In this document: one piece after another, positions 31,772-39,295 of the stretch
Position numbering within the stretch: position 1 is the first letter of the stretch
Layout of the letters: the number at the start of each line of letters is the position of its first letter
Assembly (NCBI RefSeq): GCF_011516645.4
Contig: NZ_CP088285.1
Location: forward strand, 8,512,501 to 8,576,500
Direction: 5' to 3'
Length of the DNA: 64,000 nucleotides
Source: Bradyrhizobium septentrionale
Lineage (GTDB): Bacteria > Pseudomonadota > Alphaproteobacteria > Rhizobiales > Xanthobacteraceae
Made by a program: the position numbers and the translations under genes
The notes under the pieces: generated by a model
Seen by the model: only the letters and a program-made list of their open reading frames with translations
Database searches by the model: none
Told to the model about the DNA's origin: nothing

Positions 31772-33727
31772 ATGACTGACATCACCATCAACGGCCTGAC
31801 CCGCGCCGACATCAAGGCGGGCGAGACCTACGAGTTCCGCATGGGCGGCAGCGTCCAGAGTATCGAGGTGCGCGCCGTCGGCGACGACGGCTTCATGACC
31901 CAGTTCGGCCCGATGCCGTGGAGCAACGCCGGAATGTTGACCCGGCCGACCCCGGCGACGACCATGGACACGCCGGAGATCAGGAAGATGGTCGCGGATG
32001 CGGCCGCCGATGCCGAGGCCGCGCCCCCGAAGAGCCGCAGGACTAAGGCGAAGGCCGAAGCCGAAGCCAAGGCCGATGTTGCGGCCGAGCCGCCTGCCCC
32101 GGAGCCCGCAGCGGTCCCGGCTCCCGCCAAGAAACCGCCCCTGACCCGCAGCCAAGAGATCGCGGCCGACGTGGCGGCGCTGCTCCGCGCTCGCAATCCG
32201 CTGTTGTGGATCGTCACCCGGGAGGAGGCCCGGGCCGAGCGCTACCTCGTGAGCGCCGCCGCCGCGGCTGGCTTCGTCCCGCGCATGTGGGATTGCGGTC
32301 AGGGCGTCACCGATGTCGCGGCCAAGGCCGAGAGCATCGGCTCCGCCGACATCGGCGAGACGCTCGGCGCCATCCGCGCCCGGGCCGACGCCAAGTCCGA
32401 CCGCGGCGCGTGGATCATGCGCGATCTGCCGCCGTGGCTGGCCGGGACCATTGGCATGGTGGTCTGCCGACAGGTGCGCAACCTGGCCCGCTTCCTGCCG
32501 GGCGTGGAGCGCGATGGCGCGCAGGCGCTGATCGTGCTGTCCCCGTCGGGCGATGTCCCGCCGGAGCTCGCCAACCACGCCACGGTGATCGAGTGGCCGA
32601 TGCCGGATCGCGCCGAGATCGCCAGCCTGCTGGACGACACGATCAACGGCCTGCCCGACGAGATGCGCGAGTCGGCAGCGCCCAACGGCACCCGGGAGGC
32701 GGCGATCGACTCCGCGATCGGGCTCACCGGCGAGGAAGCACAGGCCTGCTACTCGAAGTCGCTTGTGCAGCTGCGCAAGATCGACCCGACCGCCGTGTCG
32801 AGGGAGAAGAAGCGCGTCATCGCTCGCGAGAAGGTCCTCGAATGGTTCGACCCGATCCCCGGCGGCCTTGCGGCCGTCGGCGGTCTCGGCAACCTCAAGG
32901 ACTGGCTGATGCAGCGTAAGCTCGCCTACTCCCCGGCCGCGCGTGCCTACGGCCTACCGGCGCCGAAGGGCTGCTTCCTCGTCGGCATCCCGGGCTGCGG
33001 AAAGTCGCTGATCTCGAAGGCGACCGCCACCGCCTTCGATGCGCCGCTGCTCAAGCTCGACTTGGGCGCGCTCAAGGGCAAGTTCGTCGGCGAGAGCGAG
33101 GCCAACATGCGCAAGGCGCTTCGCACCATCGAGGCGATTGGCCGCTGCGTGGTCTGGATCGACGAGATCGAGAAGGCCCTGACCGGGGCCACCGCCGGCG
33201 GCTCGGACGGCGGCGTCTCGTCGGACCAGCTCGGCGCGCTGCTGCAGTGGATGCAGGAGCGCACCAGCGAGTCGTTCGTGATCGCCACCGCCAACTCGGT
33301 GGCGACCCTGCCGCCGGAGCTGCTCCGCAAGGGCCGCTTCGACGAGTTCTGGTTCGTCGACCTGCCGAACCCGAACGAGCGCGTTGAGATCCTCAACGCA
33401 GGGCTCAAGGCGCACGGCCGCAGCTTCTCGGACATCAAGGCCGAGGAGATCGCCAACGTGGTTGCCGCGACCGACGGCTTCACCGGCTCGGAGATCGCAG
33501 CCATCGTCCCGGACGCCCTGTTCGCAGCGTTCGCCGACGGCGGCCGCCAGATCACCTGTGTCGATCTGGTGAAGGCGGCGAAGGCCGTGACCCCGCTCTC
33601 GGTCACCGCGAAGGACAAGATCGCGGAGCTGCGCAACTGGGCAGCTGGCAAGGCCCGTCGCGCCACCGACGAGTGGACTGCGGAGACGGCAAAGGTTCGC
33701 TCTACCGGCCGCGCCCTCGACATCTGA
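31772..33727 (+). CDS. Ycf46-like AAA+ ATPase
   Basis: 651 aa; ATG at 31772 after AAGGAGACCAACT. Order: beta-rich N-terminus (1-60), Ala/Lys/Pro linker, a degenerate ATPase-like domain (LLRARNPLLWIVTREEARAE...), then a full AAA+ module. The module has Walker A GIPGCGKS, Walker B CVVWIDEIEK and an arginine-finger region RKGRFDE. This two-domain plan is that of Ycf46-type ATPases related to FtsH. It may remodel a protein complex; partner unknown. Confidence 0.8.
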   Translation: MTDITINGLTRADIKAGETYEFRMGGSVQSIEVRAVGDDGFMTQFGPMPWSNAGMLTRPTPATTMDTPEIRKMVADAAADAEAAPPKSRRTKAKAEAEAKADVAAEPPAPEPAAVPAPAKKPPLTRSQEIAADVAALLRARNPLLWIVTREEARAERYLVSAAAAAGFVPRMWDCGQGVTDVAAKAESIGSADIGETLGAIRARADAKSDRGAWIMRDLPPWLAGTIGMVVCRQVRNLARFLPGVERDGAQALIVLSPSGDVPPELANHATVIEWPMPDRAEIASLLDDTINGLPDEMRESAAPNGTREAAIDSAIGLTGEEAQACYSKSLVQLRKIDPTAVSREKKRVIAREKVLEWFDPIPGGLAAVGGLGNLKDWLMQRKLAYSPAARAYGLPAPKGCFLVGIPGCGKSLISKATATAFDAPLLKLDLGALKGKFVGESEANMRKALRTIEAIGRCVVWIDEIEKALTGATAGGSDGGVSSDQLGALLQWMQERTSESFVIATANSVATLPPELLRKGRFDEFWFVDLPNPNERVEILNAGLKAHGRSFSDIKAEEIANVVAATDGFTGSEIAAIVPDALFAAFADGGRQITCVDLVKAAKAVTPLSVTAKDKIAELRNWAAGKARRATDEWTAETAKVRSTGRALDI

Positions 33728-33796
33728 TCCACAAACCGCATGAGACCCGCACTGTTACGACAGTGCGGGAAGTGTCCATCCCGTGTACTATCAAAC

Positions 33797-33813
33797 CGCG
33801 GTTTCGCAGACCG
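33797..33813 (+). repeat. TTCGCAG-loop hairpin 14
   Basis: Stem GCGGT/ACCGC. A second plain hairpin (CCCGCACTG-TTACGA-CAGTGCGGG) lies about 30 nt upstream. Confidence 0.8.
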
Positions 33814-33839
33814 CATCATCCCGCAAGGAGACCCACACT

Positions 33840-34679
33840 ATGTCGATCATCAACACCACCATCCGTCCGGGCCGCATCGTCGTGCTGCGGACCACGATCA
33901 CCGGCAACGTCAACTACACCAAGTCGGTCATCGAGGCCGAGCGCGTCGAGGCGGACGGCGCCAAGCGCGCCAAATGGGAGACCGAGCGCGTCGTCATCAA
34001 CCCGGACGAATACGAGGAGGCCACCACGCTGCGCGACAAGGTCCGGCAGACCATCGCCGGCCTGTGCATCAAGACCACCTTCGGCCTGCTCTGCTCGGAG
34101 GAGAAGGTCGAGAAGCTCGAAGCCGCGTTCACCGAGGCGCGCCGGCTCGCCGACGAGTTCAACGGCCGCGCCTCCACGACCCAGATCAACGTGTTCGTGA
34201 TCGCGGGCCGGGTGGCAGCCGATGACGTCGAGGCGATGCGGGCGATCAACTCGGAGGTCCGCGAGCTGATGCAGGACATGGAGACCGGCCTGCAGAACCT
34301 CGATGCGAAGGCGGTGCGCGATGCCGCCAAGAAAGCGCGGCTGCTCGGCTCGATGCTCTCCGACGACGCATCGGAGCGGGTCAAGCAGGCCATCGAGACC
34401 GCCCGCAAGGCGGCCAACGACATGGTCAAGGCCGCTGAGACGAGCTCGGCCGAGATCGACCTGCAGGCGATCCGCAAGATCACGGAGAGCCGCACCGCGT
34501 TCCTCGACATCACCGGCGACAACGTCGAGATCGCGGCTCCCGTGCACGGCGCCCGCGCGCTCGACTTCGAGCCGACCGAGGGCCAGGGGCCCGCGTCCGC
34601 GCCCGAGGTCGACGAGGAGGTCGCGCCGATCGCTCCGGCCGCCCCGGCCGTCAAGGTGCCGCAGCTCGAGATGGACTAA
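33840..34679 (+). CDS. conserved phage protein (279 aa)
   Basis: ATG at 33840 after AAGGAGACCCACACT. The middle is helical (LEAAFTEARRLADEFNGRAS, VKQAIETARKAANDMVKAAE); the end is Ala/Pro/Glu-rich. It follows the AAA+ ATPase and may be its partner, by position only. Confidence 0.65.
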   Translation: MSIINTTIRPGRIVVLRTTITGNVNYTKSVIEAERVEADGAKRAKWETERVVINPDEYEEATTLRDKVRQTIAGLCIKTTFGLLCSEEKVEKLEAAFTEARRLADEFNGRASTTQINVFVIAGRVAADDVEAMRAINSEVRELMQDMETGLQNLDAKAVRDAAKKARLLGSMLSDDASERVKQAIETARKAANDMVKAAETSSAEIDLQAIRKITESRTAFLDITGDNVEIAAPVHGARALDFEPTEGQGPASAPEVDEEVAPIAPAAPAVKVPQLEMD

Positions 34680-34690
34680 CGACAACGACC

Positions 34691-34715
34691 CCGGCGGGCT
34701 TCGCAGGCCCGCCGG
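34691..34715 (+). repeat. TTCGCAG-loop hairpin 15
   Basis: Nine-base perfect stem CCGGCGGGC/GCCCGCCGG. Confidence 0.9.
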
Positions 34716-34751
34716 CTTCGCTTCAAACCCCAACATTTCAAGGAGACCAAC

Positions 34752-35096
34752 ATGGCTTGTGACACATGGCGTGCCAACGAGAACCAGACCCTTACCGAGC
34801 GCAAGGAAGAGATCAAGCGCGTGATCGACCTCGTCGCGCAGGAGATCGTCAAGGGCCGCGTCAAGCCCAAGGTGGGCGCGCAGGGCGCGATCACCTTCGA
34901 GGGACTGGACGCCGTCACCGACCGGCGCGGCGTCACCGACGCCTGCGTCTACCGCCGGATCATGTCGACCGGATCGGCAATGGCGAAGCAGCAGCTCGCC
35001 CGCGCCGAGCAACTGGCCGGACGCCGCGTCGATGCGAAGGCGCTCGCCGGCGGCCACCACTCTCACGATGGAGGCAAGACATGGCACAAGCATTGA
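34752..35096 (+). CDS. hypothetical protein (114 aa)
   Basis: ATG after AAGGAGACCAAC. Helical N-terminus (TERKEEIKRVIDLVAQEI), His-rich end (GGHHSHDGGKTWHKH) that could bind metal. No family recognised. Confidence 0.65.
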   Translation: MACDTWRANENQTLTERKEEIKRVIDLVAQEIVKGRVKPKVGAQGAITFEGLDAVTDRRGVTDACVYRRIMSTGSAMAKQQLARAEQLAGRRVDAKALAGGHHSHDGGKTWHKH

Positions 35097-35257
35097 AGCG
35101 CGGTGACGCTGTCGTCTGGCGCGTGTCGCTTGGCGTCGCCTTTCCCGGAGAGGTCGACACAGTGCGGGGCAACGACGTCTACGTCCTGTTCCCAAATCGT
35201 GAGCGGCCCACGGGCGGTCACTGGCTGACCAGCGAAGAGCTGCAGCATGAGCGCTGA
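35081..35257 (+). CDS. small SH3-like protein (58 aa)
   Basis: ATG at 35081 after GGAGGCAAGAC. LKRGDAVVWRVSLG...GEVDTVRGNDVYVLF is a small beta-barrel pattern similar to the DUF2158-like proteins of the left block. Overlaps both neighbours. Confidence 0.55.
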   Translation: MAQALKRGDAVVWRVSLGVAFPGEVDTVRGNDVYVLFPNRERPTGGHWLTSEELQHER

Positions 35258-35516
35258 CCGAGACGGCTTCCTCGTGCAGGACCGGCCGTGCTCGACCTGC
35301 ATCTATCGCAAGGACAGCCCGCTCGATCTAAAAAAACTCGAAGCCGACGTCGCCAATAAGCACGGCGGCTTCGAGGGCTATCGCGTCTGTCACCACTCGA
35401 ACGACGCATGCTGCCGCGGCTTCTGGAACCGGCACAAGGACAAGTTCGCCATAGGGCAGATCGCCCAGCGGCTTGGCTTCGTGCGGTTCGTCCGCGACGA
35501 CACTCTCAAAGACTGA
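35247..35516 (+). CDS. Cys-rich phage protein (89 aa)
   Basis: DRPCSTCIYRKDSPLD ... CHHSNDACCRGFWNR: five Cys and two His in an arrangement seen in other phage proteins of unknown function, probably metal binding. Overlaps the previous gene by 11 nt. Confidence 0.65.
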   Translation: MSADRDGFLVQDRPCSTCIYRKDSPLDLKKLEADVANKHGGFEGYRVCHHSNDACCRGFWNRHKDKFAIGQIAQRLGFVRFVRDDTLKD

Positions 35517-35524
35517 CACCCCAC

Positions 35525-35543
35525 CGCCTGTTCGCAGCAGGCG
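35525..35543 (+). repeat. TTCGCAG-loop hairpin 16
   Basis: Six-base stem CGCCTG/CAGGCG; AAGGAGACC 5 nt downstream. Confidence 0.85.
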
Positions 35544-35561
35544 CATTCAAGGAGACCATCA

Positions 35562-35762
35562 ATGTCTGACGTAAGCTACGGCCCTTCACGGGCACAACGA
35601 GTGCTGGACCGTCACCGAGCCGACACCGGCCTCGAAGGCGATCAGGAGATCATGCTTACCCACCTGCTCGGCGACATCATCGAGTGGTGCGATGCTCACA
35701 AGGTCGACTTCGACCTCGTCGTGCAGAGCACCCGCGAGATGCTGAGGGATGCCGCATCATGA
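35562..35762 (+). CDS. hypothetical protein (66 aa)
   Basis: ATG after AAGGAGACCATCA. Helical (QRVLDRHRADTGLEGDQEIM, LLGDIIEWCDAHKVDFDLV). Stop overlaps the next ATG. No family recognised. Confidence 0.65.
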   Translation: MSDVSYGPSRAQRVLDRHRADTGLEGDQEIMLTHLLGDIIEWCDAHKVDFDLVVQSTREMLRDAAS

Positions 35763-35956
35763 GCGAGAAGAGCGTCATCGAGGACATCATCGAAGCCGCA
35801 GCCAAGCACGGCCGCGAGAGTGAGCCCGACCACGAGGTGGGCGACCTGCAGGACCTGCTGCGGGTGGCGTGGAAGATCATGGAGCCGCGGCAGCGCATCC
35901 GGTTCTGGAACCACGACACGACGACAGAGCTGCTCAAAGAGTGGGGAGGCATGTGA
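35759..35956 (+). CDS. hypothetical protein (65 aa)
   Basis: ATG overlaps the previous stop. Acidic helix (VIEDIIEAAAKHGRESE) then basic C-terminal half. Followed by a TGATG overlap. No family recognised. Confidence 0.6.
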   Translation: MSEKSVIEDIIEAAAKHGRESEPDHEVGDLQDLLRVAWKIMEPRQRIRFWNHDTTTELLKEWGGM

Positions 35957-36129
35957 TGGCCTTCCAGTACAACGGCGACAAGTGCCCGAAGTGCCGGCGC
36001 TACATGATCGTGGCTCCGCCCATCCCGGCGAACTCGAACGATCAGGTCAAGTGCCAGGTCTGCGGCCATCAAGGCACGCTCGACGAGTTCGCCGAGGCAT
36101 ACGACCGCGACTTCCCGGAGGACGAATGA
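35956..36129 (+). CDS. zinc-ribbon protein (57 aa)
   Basis: ATG overlaps the previous stop. CPKCRRYMIV and CQVCGHQG give a CxxC-CxxC zinc ribbon; acidic tail. Function unknown. Confidence 0.65.
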   Translation: MAFQYNGDKCPKCRRYMIVAPPIPANSNDQVKCQVCGHQGTLDEFAEAYDRDFPEDE

Positions 36130-36339
36130 CCAAGTCCCCCGAGCAGTGGCTCGCTTTTGGCGCTGGCGGCCAACTTCCTCAGCGCCGCGCGTCTCAGCGG
36201 CGAAGAGCGGCGGCAAGCCCAGTCGATTGCCGCCGGCCTGCAGGAGCGCGCCCAGCACAGTCGCGAGCGTGCCGCGCAGGCCCCCAAGACGGAGGGCGTC
36301 ATCGGCATCGCTGACGCCCTCAAGCGAAGCGCGAAGTAA
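36126..36339 (+). pseudogene. frameshifted helical protein
   Basis: The coupled ATG at 36126 gives MTKSPEQWLAF. The native-looking rest (ALAANFLSAARLSGEERRQA, to the stop at 36337) is in another frame. Removing one T from the TTTT run near 36153 would give one 70-aa protein. A TTG start at 36157 is the alternative. Confidence 0.5.
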
Positions 36340-36353
36340 CAGAGGAGATCATC

Positions 36354-36569
36354 GTGCGCTTCTATCAAGTCCACCGTCTCGCCGAAGGCGGCCAGAGCGC
36401 CGGCTACGAATACTTCACCAGTAAGCGGGCCGCCGATCGGGCCGTCTCGGATTGGAGGGACGACGATCTCGAACAGATCGCCAACGTTGAGCCGATCGAC
36501 ATCACGCCGACGAGGGCCGGCATCCTGCTGGCCCTCAATACCTACGCCAACCACGCCGACAACGGCTGA
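36354..36569 (+). CDS. hypothetical protein (71 aa)
   Basis: GTG start with AGAGGAGATCATC upstream. Mixed alpha/beta (RFYQVHRLAEGGQSAGYEYF). No family recognised. Confidence 0.6.
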   Translation: MRFYQVHRLAEGGQSAGYEYFTSKRAADRAVSDWRDDDLEQIANVEPIDITPTRAGILLALNTYANHADNG

Positions 36570-36574
36570 CCCCG

Positions 36575-36591
36575 GCCCGTTCGCAGCGGGC
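36575..36591 (+). repeat. TTCGCAG-loop hairpin 17
   Basis: Stem GCCCG/CGGGC, 5 nt after the previous stop; AAGGAGACC follows. Confidence 0.8.
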
Positions 36592-36613
36592 TTCAACAAG
36601 GAGACCAAAGACC

Positions 36614-37159
36614 ATGACGACACGTAAGCAGATGCTCGGTCGCGATCTCGCGACCACCCTCGACGGGATCACCCCTCCGCAGGAGCAGTTCATCGGGGCG
36701 GAGCAGAAGCGGCTCTACGAGCAGGAGGAGAAGCGCAACGACGCCATCAACGCCTGCGCCAAGGAGTGGGCTCGCATCTTCAAGGTCGACGGCGCCGACC
36801 TGTGGACCCGGACGATGCCGCAGGCGCTGTTCGACACGCTGGAGGGCTTCTCGCCGCAATGCGCCATCGTGGCGGCCGAGGCGTTCCTCAAGCAGTTCGG
36901 ATGGAAGATCGAGCGGCCGGGCGACGAGACGCGCGCCGACGCCGTGCACGAGGCCCTCACCGGCCTCGTCGACGAGGTGGAGAAGCTCTACCACCGCGCA
37001 CCGCGTGAGAGCGACCTGCCCCATGAGCCCGGCGTCTACGCCGCCAACATGCCGGACAGTCAACGGTGGTCCTGCCCGTACCACCCGAACGAGATCGCCG
37101 AGCACATCCGCTCGAAGATCGACGGCATCGTCGAGATCGCGGTCAATCCCGCTCGCTGA
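36614..37159 (+). CDS. hypothetical protein (181 aa)
   Basis: ATG after AAGGAGACCAAAGACC. Helical and charged first half (EEKRNDAINACAKEWARI), C-terminal part with CPYHPNEIAEHI. No family recognised. Confidence 0.65.
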   Translation: MTTRKQMLGRDLATTLDGITPPQEQFIGAEQKRLYEQEEKRNDAINACAKEWARIFKVDGADLWTRTMPQALFDTLEGFSPQCAIVAAEAFLKQFGWKIERPGDETRADAVHEALTGLVDEVEKLYHRAPRESDLPHEPGVYAANMPDSQRWSCPYHPNEIAEHIRSKIDGIVEIAVNPAR

Positions 37160-37168
37160 AATAAAGGT

Positions 37169-37195
37169 GGGGCTGGAGTTCGCAGCTCCAGCCCC
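37169..37195 (+). repeat. TTCGCAG-loop hairpin 18
   Basis: Ten-base perfect stem GGGGCTGGAG/CTCCAGCCCC. It is followed by CAAGGGAGG and CAAGGAGACC sites that have no start codon at the right distance, so a gene may have been lost from 37200-37280. Confidence 0.9.
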
Positions 37196-37288
37196 GGCTC
37201 AAGGGAGGTAAACCGCCAAGGAGACCATCCACGGGGTCCATCAACCAAGAGCATCCACATCACCTAACACAAACAAGGAGACCTTCAA

Positions 37289-37572
37289 GTGACCAACACC
37301 GAAACGGTGCAAGAACAGCTGGGGATACTGTCTGGGTCCTCGTCATTGACACCCGGCACGGAACCGACGTGGAGACCTTCAAGACAAGGGAGGCCGCGGA
37401 CAAGCACCTCTACGACTATTGCGACGAGTGGTGGGATCGCGAGTTCGGCGCCGCCAGCCGGCCATCGGACGACAATCTGGTCGAAGCCTACTGGAATCGC
37501 ATGAGCGACGAGGGCGAGGAGTGGTACGTGCTGGAGGAATGTAAAGTGAAGAGCCTCGAGGTCACCGAGTAG
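37289..37572 (+). pseudogene. frameshifted hypothetical gene
   Basis: GTG after AAGGAGACCTTCAA opens MTNTETVQEQLG. The native-looking continuation (DTVWVLVIDTRHGTDVETF, ending KVKSLEVTE) is in the -1 frame. One more G in the GGGG run near 37321 would join them into a protein of about 95 aa. Confidence 0.6.
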
Positions 37573-37586
37573 GACCTCGCAAAGGA

Positions 37587-37623
37587 ATTGGGCGCGGCGA
37601 CTTCGCAGGTCGCCACGCCCAAT
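37587..37623 (+). repeat. TTCGCAG-loop hairpin 19
   Basis: Inner stem GGCGAC/GTCGCC and outer stem ATTGGGCG/CGCCCAAT with one C-A mismatch, 14 pairs. The following AAGGAGACC has no start codon at normal spacing. Confidence 0.9.
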
Positions 37624-37699
37624 CATAAGCGCCTGCCGATCCCAAGGAGACCATCCCCACGACCGGCGTCGCTTTCAAATGCAACATAAGGAGGAGCAA

Positions 37700-37726
37700 T
37701 TGAGATTGCTATACGCGAAACGATGA
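37700..37726 (+). CDS. possible 8-codon leader peptide
   Basis: A strong AAGGAGG lies 5 nt before TTG at 37700, which opens MRLLYAKR and stops at 37724-37726, overlapping the ATG of the next gene (ATGA). That gene has no ribosome site of its own, so it may be translated only by coupling. Confidence 0.35.
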   Translation: MRLLYAKR

Positions 37727-38103
37727 CAGTTCGGTCCTACACGATCCTGGAAATGCTGGGCGCCGTGCGACGGCTCCCAGCGCAGATGCCCGAGTCGGAC
37801 ACCCTTCCGACCGGCGGTTATCAGACCCACCAGCAGCACTGGGTCACATGGCTAAGCGAGTACGACGGTCCCGGTGGATACGGCCGGAACAGCTGGGATG
37901 TTGACGCGAGGTCGGTCTACGCGCGCCTCTGCAACGCCTACATGATCGTCTATCTCAACGAGGCGGCCGGCGCCGATCCGGCCGCGATCCGGCAGACGAT
38001 CCGGGAGATATTCGCGAAGGGCAACAATCGCGCCCAGACCGAAGCCAAGATCGCCCGCGAGCGCCATCCATGGGACGGGCTGACCAAACTACTGTTCCGA
38101 TAG
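37723..38103 (+). CDS. hypothetical protein (126 aa)
   Basis: ATG at 37723; see the leader peptide. Last gene of the rightward block. Middle segment rich in Tyr, Trp and Gly (EYDGPGGYGRNSWDVDARS), C-terminal helix with basic residues. No family recognised. Confidence 0.65.
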   Translation: MTVRSYTILEMLGAVRRLPAQMPESDTLPTGGYQTHQQHWVTWLSEYDGPGGYGRNSWDVDARSVYARLCNAYMIVYLNEAAGADPAAIRQTIREIFAKGNNRAQTEAKIARERHPWDGLTKLLFR

Positions 38104-38122
38104 CATTCCGAAAAAGGCCAAG

Positions 38123-38151
38123 GGCCCCGGCGGGTTAGTCCCTGCCGGGGT
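38123..38151. terminator. hairpin at the end of the rightward block
   Basis: CCCCGGC ... GCCGGGG with a 12-nt loop lies between convergent genes ending at 38103 and 38151. No long T-run; it could stop transcripts from both sides. Confidence 0.5.
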
Positions 38152-38543
38152 CACTCCCGACCGGTGACGGCGTCCAGCCAGTGCCAGTCGCGACACGGAA
38201 CCACCTTCCTTGAGGCGGCTGGGTCCGCCGTCTTTCGCCTCCTCACCATCAGACCCCGCGGACGCCGCCCGCTCGGCTTCGCGTTTAGCTCCGGAACGAT
38301 CTCGCGGATCAGTTCCGCCTCGCGCTCCCTCAGCTCTGACGGATCGCATTCGAGCAGGATTTCCAACGTCGGATACCCCCATTCATCGAAGGCCCGCTGA
38401 ACGTCGCGCGTATGCCGACCTTCGCGCATGTCCTTACGATGCAGTGAGAATCTCGTCCCGACGTTCGTAGAACATCCAATGTACCGCGCCCCTCCCCTGA
38501 ACCGCAGCAAGTAGACCCCGCAAACGACCGTCTCGCGCGCCAT
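38151..38543 (-). CDS. GIY-YIG nuclease
   Basis: 130 aa. GVYLLRFRGGARYIGCSTNV carries the GIY...YIG signature, followed by an Arg (TRFSLHRKDM) and a Glu region (REREAELIREI) as in the family. GIY-YIG enzymes cut DNA; small phage ones may act in repair or homing. The ATG at 38543 lies next to the iteron-like region. Confidence 0.75.
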   Translation of the reverse strand: MARETVVCGVYLLRFRGGARYIGCSTNVGTRFSLHRKDMREGRHTRDVQRAFDEWGYPTLEILLECDPSELREREAELIREIVPELNAKPSGRRPRGLMVRRRKTADPAASRKVVPCRDWHWLDAVTGRE

Positions 38544-38561
38544 GTTTTTTTGCTCTTCCGT

Positions 38562-38619
38562 AGGTATTTAGGTATTCCAAAAAGAGGTATCTCGGTATAG
38601 GTAAGCATTGCTTACCTAT
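38562..38619. repeat. AGGTAT repeats and palindrome
   Basis: GGTAT occurs at 38563, 38571, 38586 and 38594, three times as AGGTAT. This is followed by a near-perfect palindrome ATAGGTAAGC-ATT-GCTTACCTAT (38597-38619). AT-rich in a GC-rich genome, between the nuclease gene and the GGGCCC region. Confidence 0.55.
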
Positions 38620-38640
38620 ATGGCCGTTTTAAGGGCCGTA

Positions 38641-38846
38641 CAGGGCCCCGGGGCCGGGCCCGGCCCCTTGGTAGCACCGGGCCTGTTTTAACGCGCCCTT
38701 GCCTGCCCTCCCGGCCACGGTTCCGGGGCCCTAAAGTAAGGCTAGCTGCCATTCCGGGGCCCGGCCCCCGGGGCCGGTTCCTGCCCGGTTCCATAGGGGC
38801 CCGGGGGCCGGTTCCCTGCCCGTTTCCGGGCCCTGCCCGGGCCCCC
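38641..38846. repeat. second GGGCCC palindrome region
   Basis: About seven GGGCCC in 200 bp, with many GGGGCC and CCGGGG. The 3' end of 38742-39041 runs through it as a Gly/Pro/Arg-rich tail. Same character as 12464-13021. Confidence 0.65.
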
Positions 38847-39041
38847 TACGGGGGCCGGGGGCCGGTCCGGTTCTGCCAATGCTTCCCGGCCCTGTACCGT
38901 GATTCCATACCGCCGATATTTGGCGATGTGCACCAATCCCCGACGACACAGGTCCGAGCCGACGCGAAGGCCCATCGCGATGGTGGCGCCTTCCGGCAGC
39001 AACAGCGTGAGGAAGCGACGCTCGCGCGGTGTCAGCTTCAT
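38742..39041 (-). CDS. possible winged-helix protein (99 aa)
   Basis: ATG at 39041 overlaps the upstream stop. Residues 1-60 (MKLTPRERRFLTLLLPEG, LCRRGLVHIAKYRRYGITVQ) resemble a small winged helix. The last 38 residues are low-complexity Pro/Gly/Arg encoded by the GGGCCC region, so the native C-terminus may have been shorter. Confidence 0.55.
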   Translation of the reverse strand: MKLTPRERRFLTLLLPEGATIAMGLRVGSDLCRRGLVHIAKYRRYGITVQGREALAEPDRPPAPVGGPGRARKRAGNRPPGPYGTGQEPAPGAGPRNGS

Positions 39042-39295
39042 CCGATCCCTCCCGCCGCTTCGATTGCACTCCGCTTGAGACGATCCCAGACGCGCCACCA
39101 ACGCGCGTCGAAGTGGACGCCGGCCTCGGGGCCGTATCGCCGCCACTGACGACGCAGCCGGCCCCAGACGCGGCGCTGGGCCAGCGGGACCGCCTTCCAG
39201 TGTTTGCCGCAGATCCACTGCACGTCGACACCGTTTCGACCTGGCTTCGTTGTGCGCCGGCAGAACGGCACAAGGCATCGCACCCGATCCGTCAT
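39038..39295 (-). CDS. Cys/His zinc-finger protein (85 aa)
   Basis: ATG at 39295 overlaps the upstream stop (ATGA). CLVPFCRRTTKPG...WICGKHW gives a C3H zinc site; the rest is basic and Trp-rich. Function unknown. Confidence 0.65.
   Translation of the reverse strand: MTDRVRCLVPFCRRTTKPGRNGVDVQWICGKHWKAVPLAQRRVWGRLRRQWRRYGPEAGVHFDARWWRVWDRLKRSAIEAAGGIG

Noticed and set aside
33816..35195. A 459-codon open frame on the minus strand
   Set aside because: Opposes 33840-34679 and its neighbours, which have hairpins and ribosome sites; low-complexity composition.
13903..37572. The hairpins as recombination sites of an integron-like cassette array
   Set aside because: Recombination sites keep core sequence and tend to be homogenised; here stems vary freely with pairing kept, and there is no integron integrase or attC-length structure.
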